The notes: generated from the sequence alone by a model not told the origin. Counted from the first letter of the stretch, positions 37,555 through 48,237 are shown. The stretch: 64,000 nucleotides of DNA from Thysanoteuthis rhombus (GCA_963457665.1 OY735219.1:41592477-41656476), one strand, 5' to 3'. Numbers and translations: made by a program.

Positions 37555-37675
37555 ACCTACCTAATGACCCTAACTACTTGCCGTATTGGCTCTAAAGTAT
37601 TTTTCAATCGAAGATAACGTTATTTGATGAGCCGTAAGAATTTAGCCACTTTCAACCATTCAAAATGGTCACACA
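37555..37675 (-). repeat. dispersed repeat family C, copy 1
   Basis: On the minus strand it reads GTGACCATTTTGAATGG, GAAAGTGGC, AACGTTAT, AGAGCCA and then TAGTTAGGGTCATTAGG. The same order occurs on the plus strand at 50.4 kb. The end with TTAGGG-like units is shared by both copies. Confidence 0.65.
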
Positions 37676-37719
37676 GCAGCAGCTAATCATCTACAGCGTC
37701 TATCCGAGTTATATCTTGG

Positions 37720-37721
<2 letters not shown>

Positions 37722-37794
<73 letters not shown>
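37722..37794. repeat. (TA)n microsatellite
   Basis: About 36 uninterrupted TA units directly before the family S element. Confidence 0.95.
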
Positions 37795-37795
<1 letters not shown>

Positions 37796-37799
37796 TGTC

Positions 37800-38165
37800 G
37801 TTGCAGAGTTAATGTATCACTCGAACAAGACAACGTAAATAGAATAAACAATCAAAGAGAATGGGGCTGCTGCAGCAATCGAACCCTCGACCAATAGCTA
37901 AACAGCCGCTGGTAACACCACCCCCAAAACTGCTTTCACCCCAAATTCTCATCTCGTTAATTATGGGTCTATTCGTTTCTTCAAAGCAACATTTATGTAT
38001 CAATAAATGGATGTATATGACCCGACAGAATGGTTATAAATTGCATAATACTATACAGAAACTCTCATTTGAAATGATCTCCCGTCGTTAATGGTGAGAG
38101 CAACGCTACGTTGAAGCGGATACCCCATCGGTCACAGGTTCGATTCCTGCTGCAGCGCCTTTTTC
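37800..38165. mobile_element. tRNA-like foldback family S, copy 2
   Basis: Inverted tRNA-like segments lie at both ends. The right one, on the plus strand, has GGTGAGAGCAACGCTACG and a B box GGTTCGATTCC near 38141. The left one, on the minus strand, has GGGTTCGATTGC near 37875-37887. Both are bounded by AATAAACAAT(C/T)-like sequence. The body matches copies 1 and 3. Such an inverted pair could have arisen from two SINE insertions or be one foldback element. Confidence 0.65.
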
Positions 38166-38204
38166 TTTAATTGTTTATTATATATATATAGTCATTTGTA
38201 TGTA

Positions 38205-38243
<39 letters not shown>

Positions 38244-38245
38244 GC
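38205..38245. repeat. (TG)n microsatellite
   Basis: About 20 TG units with one interruption. Confidence 0.9.
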
Positions 38246-38397
38246 ACAAATAACTGAATTGATTGTTACTACTTACCGTAAAATTCGGTGTATAAGCCGA
38301 GAATTTGGCTTCGAATTCTGGTCCTAAAGTTAGTTGGGTCGAAAAAAAATACAAACTTTCGAGAAATCTACACATTGTTTCTCAATATATGTTTACA

Positions 38398-38446
38398 TAT
38401 ATATAGATAGATTGATAGATAGATAGAGAGAGAGAGATAGAGTGGG
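38398..38446. repeat. (TAGA)n(GA)n microsatellite
   Basis: TAGATAGATTGATAGATAGA followed by GAGAGAGAGA. Confidence 0.85.
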
Positions 38447-38629
38447 GGAGGAAAAAGATCTGTGAGGCCTGAGGCTTATGCCTCATGGTTGATACGACAT
38501 TGGATTAGATGGTTTTTACCCTCAAGTATAATGAATTTTGTGACTACTCAGACGTGCAGTAAATTCAGTCGAAGACGTCAACTCTTAATTTGAAGGTTGT
38601 GATTTTGAACTCATGTCGGCAGAGCCGGA

Positions 38630-38935
38630 TTAACTATTAAGCGAAATAAGCGCGTGTTTAGGGCATCAAAAGAGAAACCTGCACCACAGGTTTCTTGCTG
38701 TTTCCTGCGTTGATTTATTATAAGTTGTTTAAATTGTTCAACATGAAAGTTTGAATTTAAAATTTCATTTTTTCTCTTACATATAAAGTTATTTTAAATA
38801 TCCAAATGACAAATTTTATTATACGTAGGTAACTGGTCATAGTGCAAGCACAAGTTTCATATGTAATTATTCGGTTTAGTGAAGTAATGTATTTTCGTAG
38901 GATAATGTACTATCTTACGTATTTTACGAGAAATG
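38630..38935 (+). repeat. dispersed repeat family F, copy 1
   Basis: Starts GCCGGATTAACTATTAAGCG and shares AATAAGCGCGTG, CATCAAAAGAGAA, GCAAGCACAAGTTTCAT and ATTTTCGT blocks in order with the copy at 47.6 kb. A CAG-type start fits a hAT element, but no matching right end was found. Confidence 0.6.
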
Positions 38936-39059
38936 ACGAGATTCTCGACCAATGTAGAATACCTGGAGCCCAACGCAGTATGGAAATGGGATCATCAATT
39001 GATTACCATGTAACCATTTCGGGGATTTAAAAACAAAACAGTTGTATTAACATGGCAAC

Positions 39060-39195
39060 TCGGATGTACTGTGCTGTTTTGTGGTCTCTCCATGTGAGGC
39101 CCAGCATAATTCTTTCATGTGCTCGTTGCATGGTTCTCAATTTACGGGTCTGTCTCTTGGTTAAGTTCCATGTTTCGGCTCCATAAGTGAATGTA
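39060..39195 (-). mobile_element. LINE reverse-transcriptase C-terminal fragment
   Basis: The minus strand reads TFTYGAETWNLTKRQ, then RKLRTMQRAHERIMLGLTW and RDHKTAQYIR. This is the stretch just after the catalytic core in many non-LTR retrotransposons (YG.E.W.L......L...QRA.ER.MLG....D), often RTE-like. It is an isolated fragment. Confidence 0.7.
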
Positions 39196-39199
39196 TTGT

Positions 39200-41460
39200 A
39201 CTTGGGTGTTATTTTATTCTATACAATATTTAATTACTTTTGAAACACTGTGTTTACTCACCCCCAAAAACATATTTGACGATGAGGGATCATAAGTATA
39301 ACAACAGGCGTGACTCGTTGTTCATGTCACTTCTATTGAGGATTCAGTACATCTCTCCATATACATATGTATGGCTCGGCTCCATAGAGTAAGCCTATAT
39401 TTCAAATTAGCCTCAATTAGAGAATATGCTGGTTAGTCGAAAGTCAGATATAATCAACGATTGTAAGGGCTGAGGACATCTGTCCACAATAATAATTCAA
39501 ATTTGCCTTGTTCAAGGTTCAGTGAAATCAATGAAAGGACGAATTTGTATGTGACCTGTAACGAATTTATTTATAGAAGAACAGTATTCGATGTTTGTTA
39601 AAGTAAGAGTAATTGTTCTGCCAAAAGATTCCAAGAAATGTTTATAGGTCGAAGATAAAAAATTGAATAAAAATTCCCTTGTGAGTAAAGGAATGAAAAG
39701 TCTCTTGTTGAACAAAAATTGAGTGAAAGAATTGGTCTAATTCATTCATAAATGACTCTTGTAGTGTCATTCTTTCGATGACTGTCGAAAGTGAATTGTT
39801 TGTAAAGTCAAAATGTGTGAGCGTATGTGTACATAGCACAAATACTCACGTTGTTCATCGTTGAATAATGTGTGCGTACGAAAGTGGTAGAGTAATGTAG
39901 TTAATTACGTGCAGTGGTCGTTAAGCATTGCGTAATATCTGCTGTTTTGACAACTATCTCCTGTCGTCTCATTCAGTCTGTCCCTCAGCCTGTCTCTTTT
40001 ACCTCATGGTTTACATCAACCCTCTATCAAGTCTTCAGGAACGCTCCAAAGACATGCTTTTTGTTTTGTAATCCCCTCATTTTATTGATTAATAAATCGT
40101 AACTGTTACCAGCTCATTTTTACTTGAATTATTGCCGTTTCGTCAGCGGCTTTATTTTGGAAAGAAATCCCGTGAGTCAATTTTTGCACAATATTAGACC
40201 ACTTTACAACTGCATTTTATAGTTTGTTCACGCATTGAACTTTACTGGGGTGGTCCCACATGATAAGAGCTTATTGGGTACGATGTATATACTCACAGAA
40301 AACCAGAGATGGCACCGACTAAGACTTGTTGAATGAAAAGCAAAAATGAGGATATTAGTTTGAAAATAATCGTAGAACTTCCGTTAATGTTTATTACTTA
40401 TTTTTTTAGTAGTATTTTCTTTCATCTTGATTTTTTAGTTATTTGAAGCATCGTCGAACTGTATTACTGCTGATTTTTTACTAGAATTTTACAAGTATTT
40501 TCTTTTATCTTCATTTTTCTAAATTTCATCAAGTAATAAATAAAGATAATATTCTGCTACTAATACGACCAGTGTGAAAACAATAACAAATATGGTACCA
40601 AGGGTGATTAGGGAATAGTGAAGGGTTGGTTCAAGGGTTAGAATCGATCTTCTACCAACTCATGGAGTTCTTGCAAATTAGTCATTAAGAGCAGTTGGAA
40701 CAGTTAACCAGGCTTCCTTCAGGTAAAAGAGACACAGATTATACTTTCTTTTATTTCTGTTCTGTACTATTTATTCACTGCCGGAGATTGACACCTGAGT
40801 GAAGTTACGATAAAGAGCAACGGATAAAAAATTAAGACGAAAGAAAATACGATTCAAAATCTACGAATAATAATGGTTGACAATACTTAATCTAATAAGA
40901 AATAAATAACGATAACATTGCTACAGACAATGTTTTTTCATTCAGTGTAATTATTTCTTTTCACGTTTTGTATGAAATATTTCTTGGACAAATAATATTA
41001 AAAAATTAGTGAGATACATCTTTTGAAAACACAATATTGGGTTTATTTCTATGATGGAAATTTTGTCAAACTCCATACAGAGTTGACTTTGTTTTCCTTC
41101 ATTATAAGATTCCCTCACCAAAAACCGATGAGTCATACACTTAAGACGCTGACATACACAAAAACTCACGACGAATTTGCTCAGTTGCTCGATGTCAAAC
41201 AACAACAAAAAGTGTCTGATTTTTCGAGACAATGCTTTTGCGTGTACTATCATTCTTTTTCTTTTCCTTTCTTCTCTACTCTTCTCAGCCATAATCGTCC
41301 ATAGTAAAAACTTGAAATTTTGCACACACGCTCCCCTGAATGAGTAGGGAAAACGTTTTTTTAATTCGGCTCAGTCGCTGAAATAGTTGCATTCAGAGTG
41401 GAGTTTGACCCTGAAGCAGACTGTTTTGTCTAAGATGGTTTGAAGTTATTAAAACATTTC
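39200..41460. other. no gene seen
   Basis: AT-rich, CpG-normal. Open frames on both strands at 40951-41325 overlap each other and show no known motif. Nothing recognisable. Confidence 0.5.
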
Positions 41461-41479
41461 AATCATCGAAACATTGTCA

Positions 41480-41805
41480 ATAGGTAATGATATGTGTCAC
41501 TACTCCACAATCTCCACTCGAAAGTAACCACAGAGGGTGCACTAATTATTGCTTCGGGCAAAGCATTCCAGTCTTCCTCCCCCCATTCCGAAAAAAAGTT
41601 TTTCCTGACGAGTGTTCTTGAATACTGTCCCTGAAGCTTTTTGCTGTGTCCACGAAGTTGGCGTTGAGATTCAGTGAAAAATATGTATGATTGAGTTGCA
41701 TAACTTCCTGAAATGAATTTATATGCTTCCTTTTCAACTGAAGTTGAAAGAACAACTCCACAAGTTGCAAGTTTCACACATCTCCTCTGAGCAGATTCTA
41801 ATTTA
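41480..41805 (-). mobile_element. LINE ORF2 C-terminal tail fragment
   Basis: The minus strand reads RQLRGHSKKLQGQYSRTL, then RKNFFSEWGEEDWNALPEAI and SAPSVVTFEWRL. The pattern RGH..KL........R..FFS.R..D.WN.LP......PSV..FK..L is typical of the end of non-LTR retrotransposon proteins (CR1/Jockey-like). Only the tail is left. Confidence 0.75.
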
Positions 41806-41839
41806 TCATCATCTTGTTCATAATATGGAGTACAATATT

Positions 41840-42365
41840 ATAATAATGGAACAGGAGCACAATATTCCAGAAAACTACGTATCATTATATACCATATATA
41901 ATATCATTAGCGTATAACCTCCCTAATTTAGAAGATGTTGTAAGTAATCTTGAGACCCATTGTGAATTACTTGTGGAATCCAATTGAAAGTTGGTATCTA
42001 TTAATTTCTAATAACACTTGGAAAAAGAATCTTTTATCACTCCTAATGTAAAAAAATTCTCAACTCTGTCAGTTGGCCATCGACAAATGTCTCTTCCGAC
42101 ACATCAAAAAATTTCACGACTCGTACGTGAATACGTGAGAATTTTCAAGAAAGAATGTAAAGACGTAGCGGGTTGGGGATGAATGTGACATTAATTCGTG
42201 AACAAATGTCAGATGAGTCAGAAATGAAGGCTGGTCGCCTACTCAAGATTTTTTTTGCGCTAAATCGACCTCAAAAAAGCTAAAAGAAAAACTGTTGTCA
42301 GCCTAGTTAAGGCCATTTTCAATAGCTAAATCTAGATGTCTAGAAAATGGCTAAAACAGCATCGA
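41840..42365. other. no gene seen
   Basis: AT-rich. At 42275-42360 it contains GCTAAAA/TGGCTAAAA-like blocks resembling the interior of the hAT MITEs at 54.4 and 63.5 kb. Confidence 0.45.
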
Positions 42366-42369
42366 ATGT

Positions 42370-42515
42370 TGATTTTTATCAGGAAGAGGTTCCTCTGTAT
42401 TTGTGCTGAGTGCTTTGCCGGAAGGCATTCAGTACTATTTTAAAAGTTCTTAGTATATAACTCGGCGGTGGCCCTACCAGATCGTATGCAAGCGCTATAC
42501 CAGTGGGCTACACAC
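42370..42515 (-). mobile_element. tRNA-derived SINE 1, copy 2
   Basis: The minus strand starts GTAGCCCACTGGTATAGCGC, which matches the A-box region of the SINE at 1873, and shares the later TA(C/G)T(G/C)AATGCC and AGCACAA blocks. Truncated and diverged. Confidence 0.6.
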
Positions 42516-42707
42516 TCTTTAAAGATGTCTGAGGTTGCTCAGATATTCGCCGTCTATTTTGATTCCTTCATTTTTCCAGTCTAGATTTCTGAAGATCATC
42601 TCGAGGCAGGCTGTGAAGAGTTCAAGTGAGCTGGTATCACCTTTTCTTACCTCTTTTTGGAGCTGGAAGGGTCAAACTCTTTATGTAGCCAGATAAAGGA
42701 GCTGCTT

Positions 42708-42710
<3 letters not shown>

Positions 42711-42780
<70 letters not shown>
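42711..42780. repeat. (TA)n microsatellite abutting a palindrome
   Basis: About 35 TA units ending directly at the left arm of the palindrome. Confidence 0.95.
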
Positions 42781-42785
<5 letters not shown>

Positions 42786-42832
42786 TTGATAATTACAAAA
42801 TGTATGAAACAACCGCTGTGAGAAGTAAAAAT

Positions 42833-42868
<36 letters not shown>

Positions 42869-42920
42869 ATTTTTACTTCTCACAGCGGTTGTTTCATACA
42901 TTTTGTAATTATCAAGTGAT
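42781..42920. repeat. exact 140-bp palindrome
   Basis: Arms 42781-42837 and 42864-42920 are exact reverse complements over 57 bases, beginning ATCACTTGATAATTAC. The centre (42838-42863) is an AT run that is itself palindromic, so the whole 140 bp is self-complementary. It could form a cruciform or a long hairpin RNA. It could also be an assembly fold-back artefact. Confidence 0.95.
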
Positions 42921-43028
42921 TTAACACAAATTAGGGATGCAATATGATATGATATGACACAATACCATAAAGTCCTCGATGAATTAAATATTGAACACTG
43001 AGTTAATTTAGAATAGAGCTTAAAATAC

Positions 43029-43117
43029 AATAGGGTAAGGATTCACTACACAAACATGTTTATGTTTCTGCCGAACAGAAACATGAACATGTTTGTACAG
43101 CGAATCCCTACTCCATT
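43029..43117. repeat. imperfect 89-bp inverted repeat
   Basis: Arms of about 42 bases, with AACATGTT(T/C)ATGTTTCTG at the inner edge, flank a CCGAA loop. The mismatches I can see are transitions, suggesting an older palindrome that has decayed by point change. Confidence 0.8.
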
Positions 43118-43119
43118 AT

Positions 43120-43120
<1 letters not shown>

Positions 43121-43208
<88 letters not shown>
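43121..43208. repeat. (CA)n(TA)n microsatellite
   Basis: About 17 CA units running into about 26 TA units, directly after the inverted repeat. Confidence 0.95.
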
Positions 43209-43209
<1 letters not shown>

Positions 43210-43261
43210 TGTGTGTCCCCACTGACGTATATATCTACTCAATTTAGTACGATAGAAAGCC

Positions 43262-43435
43262 AGATACGAGTAGATAGGTTGTGTTGTGTCAATCATCCAT
43301 CTGGAAAGAGCCAGTCTGCTTTGAAAACCAGAATTCCAAATCCTTGCTTTCACCTGGTATCGAACACCGACCGTTGGTGCCAACGGGAAAATACAACTGT
43401 TTCAGCCACTAACCAGCCTTAATTGTCGAAATGAC
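43262..43435 (-). mobile_element. tRNA-like SINE fragment
   Basis: On the minus strand GGCTGGTTAGTGGCTGAAAC resembles an A-box region and GGTGTTCGATACCAGG a B box about 40 bases later, followed by a short body that ends near the TA array. Confidence 0.5.
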
Positions 43436-43530
43436 TGCTGCTTTTGGTTAAAATATTAGTAGCACCGAACATGCACGCTTCCGGTTGAATAGTTTATACG
43501 GAAAAACGTAAAATGTTTCAAATAATATAT

Positions 43531-44250
43531 CAGGTTGTTACATATGAAATGTGGTTTTTAATTGTAAGATGAAGGATGATATAAACCACGAAAAACGGTA
43601 AATATTTTATCGAAATGTAACCCACTTGGAGCAATAACCTTTTCCCGACGATTCTACAATGATAGTATGTCATCTCTATGGAATTCTTTTGGTTTATCTG
43701 TCACAAATTCAGTAAAAGCTTCTTTATTATTGAATCTTTTATTACGAATATGAAATTCAAAATGCTTGAAAAGATGATAATCCGTAAGAGAAATGTCAGG
43801 TGAATATGAAGGACGTTGCGAGATTTTATATCTAAATTCTGTAAGTTTAGACACAGCCAGTTGAGAGATATGTAGTCCTCCATTGTCATTCAGTTTATTT
43901 AGCATCCATTTTCCCAACTTTTTAACCATTTCTATTGCCTTGAGATGACGTAGTATGATTACCATTGAAGTCCCAAAGTCTTTAGAAAGTGATCGAACCG
44001 TTATTCGTGGGTTGTTGGCCACTGTCGATAATTCTTCATCAGATAAATCTTCAGATTTCTAAATCTAAATCTATTGAACCAATGCTGGACAGTTTACAAA
44101 GTTGCAGTGTTCACTCCAAATGTTTTGTTGGCGTTATTAGCCGCATTTTATAATTTGAAAACTAATAACTTCTAGGGTTGACACCATTGCTGATGAGTAA
44201 ATAAAAACTCCAGAAACGAATCTTTCACTTTTAGAATCATTTCACTACAA
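43531..44250 (-). mobile_element. mariner element with internal deletion
   Basis: The minus strand reads a mariner transposase: an N-terminal part from an ATG near 44187 with TVQHWFNRF (one stop before it), then NNPRITVRSLSKDFGTS, ILRHLKAIEMVKKLGKWM, then a jump to the C-terminal SQRPSYSPDISLTDYHLF and KPKEFHRDDI. The catalytic middle, including the first two Asp, is missing; the third Asp region (YSPDIS..D) remains. A likely right inverted repeat, CAGGTTGTTACATATGAAAT, lies at 43531; the other end was not found. The 122-codon open frame is therefore not a host gene. Confidence 0.85.
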
Positions 44251-44875
44251 TCGAAGACATCTCTATATGTTGCGATTACTCAACAACTGGCCATTGTACT
44301 GAGTTGACATTGGCCAGGTATATCAGTCAGTGCACCGAGCAGTGCAGTGTTGAGCTCGACATTTTTGAATCAGTGGTCCTCGAGTATAATAAAAATACAT
44401 AAAATTGAAATATCATTGACCTGTTTTCATGGTTTCTATAAATTATCCCCCCTGACTCCCGATCTTTAAAATTATCTAAATTTCGATGTAAAATATTCAG
44501 ATTGGCAACACTGAAAAAAATGTAACCGAAATAGTCGTAAGCCGTAGTTCCGTGTGCCGGAAGGGAGATTACTTTACATTGCCTTTGTAACAGGTTGCTT
44601 CACACACCATAAAGTCCAGCCTCTTCCAAACATGCGCCTTTGGAATGGGCATTGACTTTGGACTTTACTGTATCGGGAGCGTTTATCGGTCACTTTAGCA
44701 TATGCTAAATGTTTGAAACTATATGGATTTTAAAAGACAAACCAAACCCATTATTCTATAGAATCGGATACTTTTGGAATGGTAGTACTGGTTCCGTTCC
44801 TGTACATACCTTTAAAAAAAAGTGTTCAATATTAAAATTCTTTAAATGAGCGGTTGTAATTCCGGTCAGTCAGTT

Positions 44876-45574
44876 TCATGATATCGGCCCCCTGAAGTTT
44901 TTGGAGTTTGAGGACTTGAAACATTTAATTTACTCAAGATACCCGTCGAGGGATCTTATTTAACAGTAGTTTTGTCATCTTGTACGTTCGCAACGATTTA
45001 CAGTGGTCACCTGCTTTGTGTTACTCATCTATAATCTCTACACAGTAAAATCTCCCCTCTTTGAAGTTAAGTATTGCAGTATTACAAAATTGAATTCACT
45101 GACTCAAACTAATACCCATATATTTTATTTGTTGATATTTTGTTTGTTGGAGCTTTCACCCAAATTCATAAAATTGCTTTTAAAAGAATACATAAGGTAC
45201 TGATATTATCTTTATTTATCTTTATTATATTATGCCAATATTAGGGTCATTCTGTATATTTTTAAAAAAGGGATTTTATGAATTTTGATAAAAGCCCCCA
45301 AGAAAAATATTATCAAAAATACAGTATTTGGTTATTAGTTTGAGACTATAAATTTAATTTTCTCGAGTTACATTTTGTAATACTGCAACCTTACCTTTAA
45401 AAGGGGGGATTGTTACTATTTAAAGATTTTCTTGGCGATCATTGTTAGTCCTCGTGAAGAGTTCCGATTATTTCTGTTGAATAAGACCCATCGACTGACA
45501 TCTTGAATAAATTAATCCTATCTAAATTTTTCAAGTCCTCAAACTCTCAAAACTTTAGATGGCAAGTGTCATGA
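44876..45574. mobile_element. foldback element with long inverted repeats
   Basis: Both ends read TCATGA and then, inward, AAGTTTT, GAGTTTGAGGACTTGAAA, TTCAAGAT or its variant, TCTTATTTAACAG, and further in TTGCAGTATTACAAAAT and CTCAAACTAAT. The repeats match imperfectly over roughly 190-230 bases per side, with a central part near 45130-45330 that is not inverted. No transposase, so non-autonomous. Confidence 0.8.
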
Positions 45575-46182
45575 GTAAGCTGTATTTAGCTCTCAGTACG
45601 GTATAATATAAGGTAGAAACGTTTTATCGTGTGTATAAACCTGATATCTTAAACTTATATATTCTATGTGGAAGTTGTCCGGTGGACATTTTCCACAAAA
45701 TGTCGGATAATAGAGTACGTAAGTACCGAACTTATTGCAAATGCTTTCGTTTACTATTTGAAACATTTTTGAAATCTTATTTTCCTTATAGACGGGCTAA
45801 GCAAACAAGTACCCATCTCAAATCCAGAGAAGATAGGGAAGAAATAGTATAGGATGTCACATTTTGTGTCGGCTCCATTGATTGGTTGTTTACAGATGTT
45901 TGGTTGGTTTTTGTTGGTGCGTTAATTGACTGGTGTTGACATCCAACTCATTATAGAAAATGAAAAACATTTCCTTTTTGACTGCTTCACACAGTAACAT
46001 AATTCATTTGTAGAACACCAACCCCGAGAGACGTACACTCTCCATTCCTTCAACCCCAAACGTCACATTCTTCTCTCTTCTTTCTTTTCATCTTCTTATT
46101 TTTAGGTACCTTTACGGTACAGCGTTTCACAATGTATTATACTGGTCCGTAATCTGAACTCAATATTGTATTTGTATCACAT
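45575..46182. other. no gene seen
   Basis: The 73-codon open frame at 45631-45852 has no recognisable motif. Nothing else stands out. Confidence 0.5.
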
Positions 46183-46880
46183 GTTGACATCTTAAGACTC
46201 AACGAAAAACCAGTGGTATATGGTGCTTTTTAACTTGGGTGTGCTGTGTGCAACGGATGCTTAAAAATGCAGAAATATTGTTGTGTCTGTAAAAAGCAAC
46301 GGACAGTAAAAACCTTTTTGGCACAATGTAGGAAAGCTGAATAACTCGCAGACTACCAATAAATGTTTAATTTGAGATTTTATAAGATTCTAATTTTCAT
46401 AAAACGTTTTTCTCATGTGAAAATGGAAAGCAACCAGTTAAAGCAGCTATAATTCCCTAAGTTACAAGTTGTAAACAAATAAAAGAGATAAGAGAATTAA
46501 TGAAAGAAAAACAAAATTTAGTTTGGACGCTATTATCTGCCGAGTGCCTTATCCGAATTCTCTTTTCCATTAATTCTCTAATTTCTACAATCGAGACCAC
46601 CTTTCCTACATTATGTCAAAAAAGCTTTTACTGTCCGTCGCTTTTTACAGACACTTGAATGTTTTTACGTTGTTGCGCATCCGTAGCACACAGCATAGTC
46701 ACGATACTAAGTACCATACGCCACTGGGTTGACGTCTTAAGACTCAACGAAAAGCCGAATAACTCACAGACTACCAACAAATGTTTAATTTGAGATAATA
46801 TAAGATTCTAATTTTTATAAAACATTTTTCTCATGTAAAAATGGAAAGCAACCAGTTAAAGCAGCTTTTATTCCCTAAGT
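46183..46880. mobile_element. nested, duplicated repeats D and E
   Basis: Element E (46210-46727) has inverted repeats of about 130 bases beginning CCAGTGG and containing GTGTCTGTAAAAAGC and ACGGACAGTAAAA. Repeat D occurs twice in direct orientation, 46183-46461 and 46728-46880. The left copy is split: one arm of E lies between its ACTCAACGAAAA and TGAATAACTC halves, while the right copy is continuous there. This suggests E entered D, with a local duplication. Both lack open frames. Confidence 0.8.
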
Positions 46881-47290
46881 AGACAGAGGAGGCATGGAAC
46901 GAACAAATTTAACGAACTATATTCAGAACATTAGATATAAAATCATCCATTATTTTTAGCACCATACTAGGAATTGACGAGAATACTTAAACCATAATGT
47001 TCTCTTTAATTCCCAAAGTGTGTGTTGCAACTTCAAGAAGAAAAAGGTGAGAGTATTTTCTCCGGTCATTTCGAACGAGTCAGTATTTAATCGTTTCTGT
47101 AAACGATTTCATAGTGCCCCTAATGTTTTCTTTTGTCAAACTCTAGCCCAAGTTGGAATTGACTTTATTTCTTCCCCGTATCAAGAACAGTCCTCACCAA
47201 ATTCAGGGGAGTAAACTCTTTACTATTTGTCTATCCCGTCTCCTTAAATCAAACGCACATAAAATATTGACATTTCCCAACCGTGATTGA
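46881..47290. other. no gene seen
   Basis: AT-rich with a 64-codon open frame at 47020-47214 that has no motif. Confidence 0.45.
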
Positions 47291-47291
47291 T

Positions 47292-47340
47292 TACAAGATG
47301 GCTCTCTTACCAATTGAACCAAACTAACAAGTCTCATAGA
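47292..47340 (-). mobile_element. tRNA-like SINE head fragment
   Basis: The minus strand reads TTAGTTTGGTTCAATTGGTA followed by AGAGAGCCATCTTG, closely like the SINE head at 13.64 kb. No B box follows in good register. Confidence 0.45.
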
Positions 47341-47616
47341 TTTACGAATTTATGTCTCATATATACAATAAAAAAATTGCAGTAATCATTTTCAGTTGGA
47401 ATAGAAGTAGGGAGTGGATTTTGACCCTGCAGCAGCCAGGCGTGTTTTTGTAGAGTTCCAATGAGAGAAGCTTACGGTGTGAATAATGAATTGTTCCGGT
47501 TGAGAACTTGAATGCGACCGATTTAAAAAAACAAAAGAAAACAAAGAACAACAACTTATTTGACATCCATTTGTTCATATGAAGCTTTCTCAATCTCATT
47601 GTATCTGTTTATATCC

Positions 47617-47935
47617 AGTCCTGGATTAACCATTGGACAAAATAAGCGCGTGCTCAAGACATCAAAAGAGAAGGGGTGTTGCAGATTTCTCGTAGTTTCC
47701 AGGATTACATAATTAAAAGTTATTCAATATGAAAGTTTAAATTAGAAATTTAATGTTTTTTTCTTATATATAGAGTTAAGTCAAACATTCAAACAATTCA
47801 ACCATCAACACAAATACTATTGTAGAAAACTAGTCATTATGCAAGCACAAGTTTCATTCGTAAGAATTTGGTTTAATGAAGTAGTATATTTTCGTGAGAA
47901 AATGTATTTTTAAACGTATTTTGGGGTGTTTTAAT
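47617..47935 (+). repeat. dispersed repeat family F, copy 2
   Basis: Starts CAGTCCTGGATTAACCATTG and matches family F copy 1 over most of its length in the same order; the two diverge after ACGTATTTT. Confidence 0.6.
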
Positions 47936-48020
47936 TGAATATGACTTTCATTTCACCAGGAAAGATTAATTTTTTGAAAATTCTGTTATTTAATCGACGA
48001 GAGGACCAAGGTAAGGGGTA

Positions 48021-48237
48021 CCATTTTATGGCTGTGCTTAGGGAATCTGTCTGTATCATTTGAGTCATTTCCATAATGCAAAAAAAAAGTAATTCCTGGT
48101 TACGTTTTTGGTTGAAATTCGATGTATATTAGCGATTAAAAAAAATCTGAATAGAAATTTTATTTAGAATATTATTAGCGTATTATGGAAAAGACTCAAA
48201 TGATGCAAACAGATTAACACACCTAAAATTTCTATGG
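48021..48237. mobile_element. MITE-like inverted-repeat element
   Basis: Ends CCAT...AATCTGT(C/T)TG(T/C)ATCATT and continuing TTGAGTC.TTTCCATAAT are inverted over about 60 bases, with an AT-rich centre. No open frame. Length about 217 bp. Confidence 0.7.

Noticed and set aside
41463-41777. 104-codon minus-strand frame as a host gene
   Set aside because: It matches the C-terminal tail pattern of LINE proteins.
43654-44022. 122-codon minus-strand frame as a host gene
   Set aside because: It is the remaining transposase of a deleted mariner element.
44345-44513. hAT MITE bounded by CAGTGTTG and GGCAACACTG
   Set aside because: Flanks GAGCAGTG and AAAAAAAT do not match and the inverted ends agree over only 8 bases.
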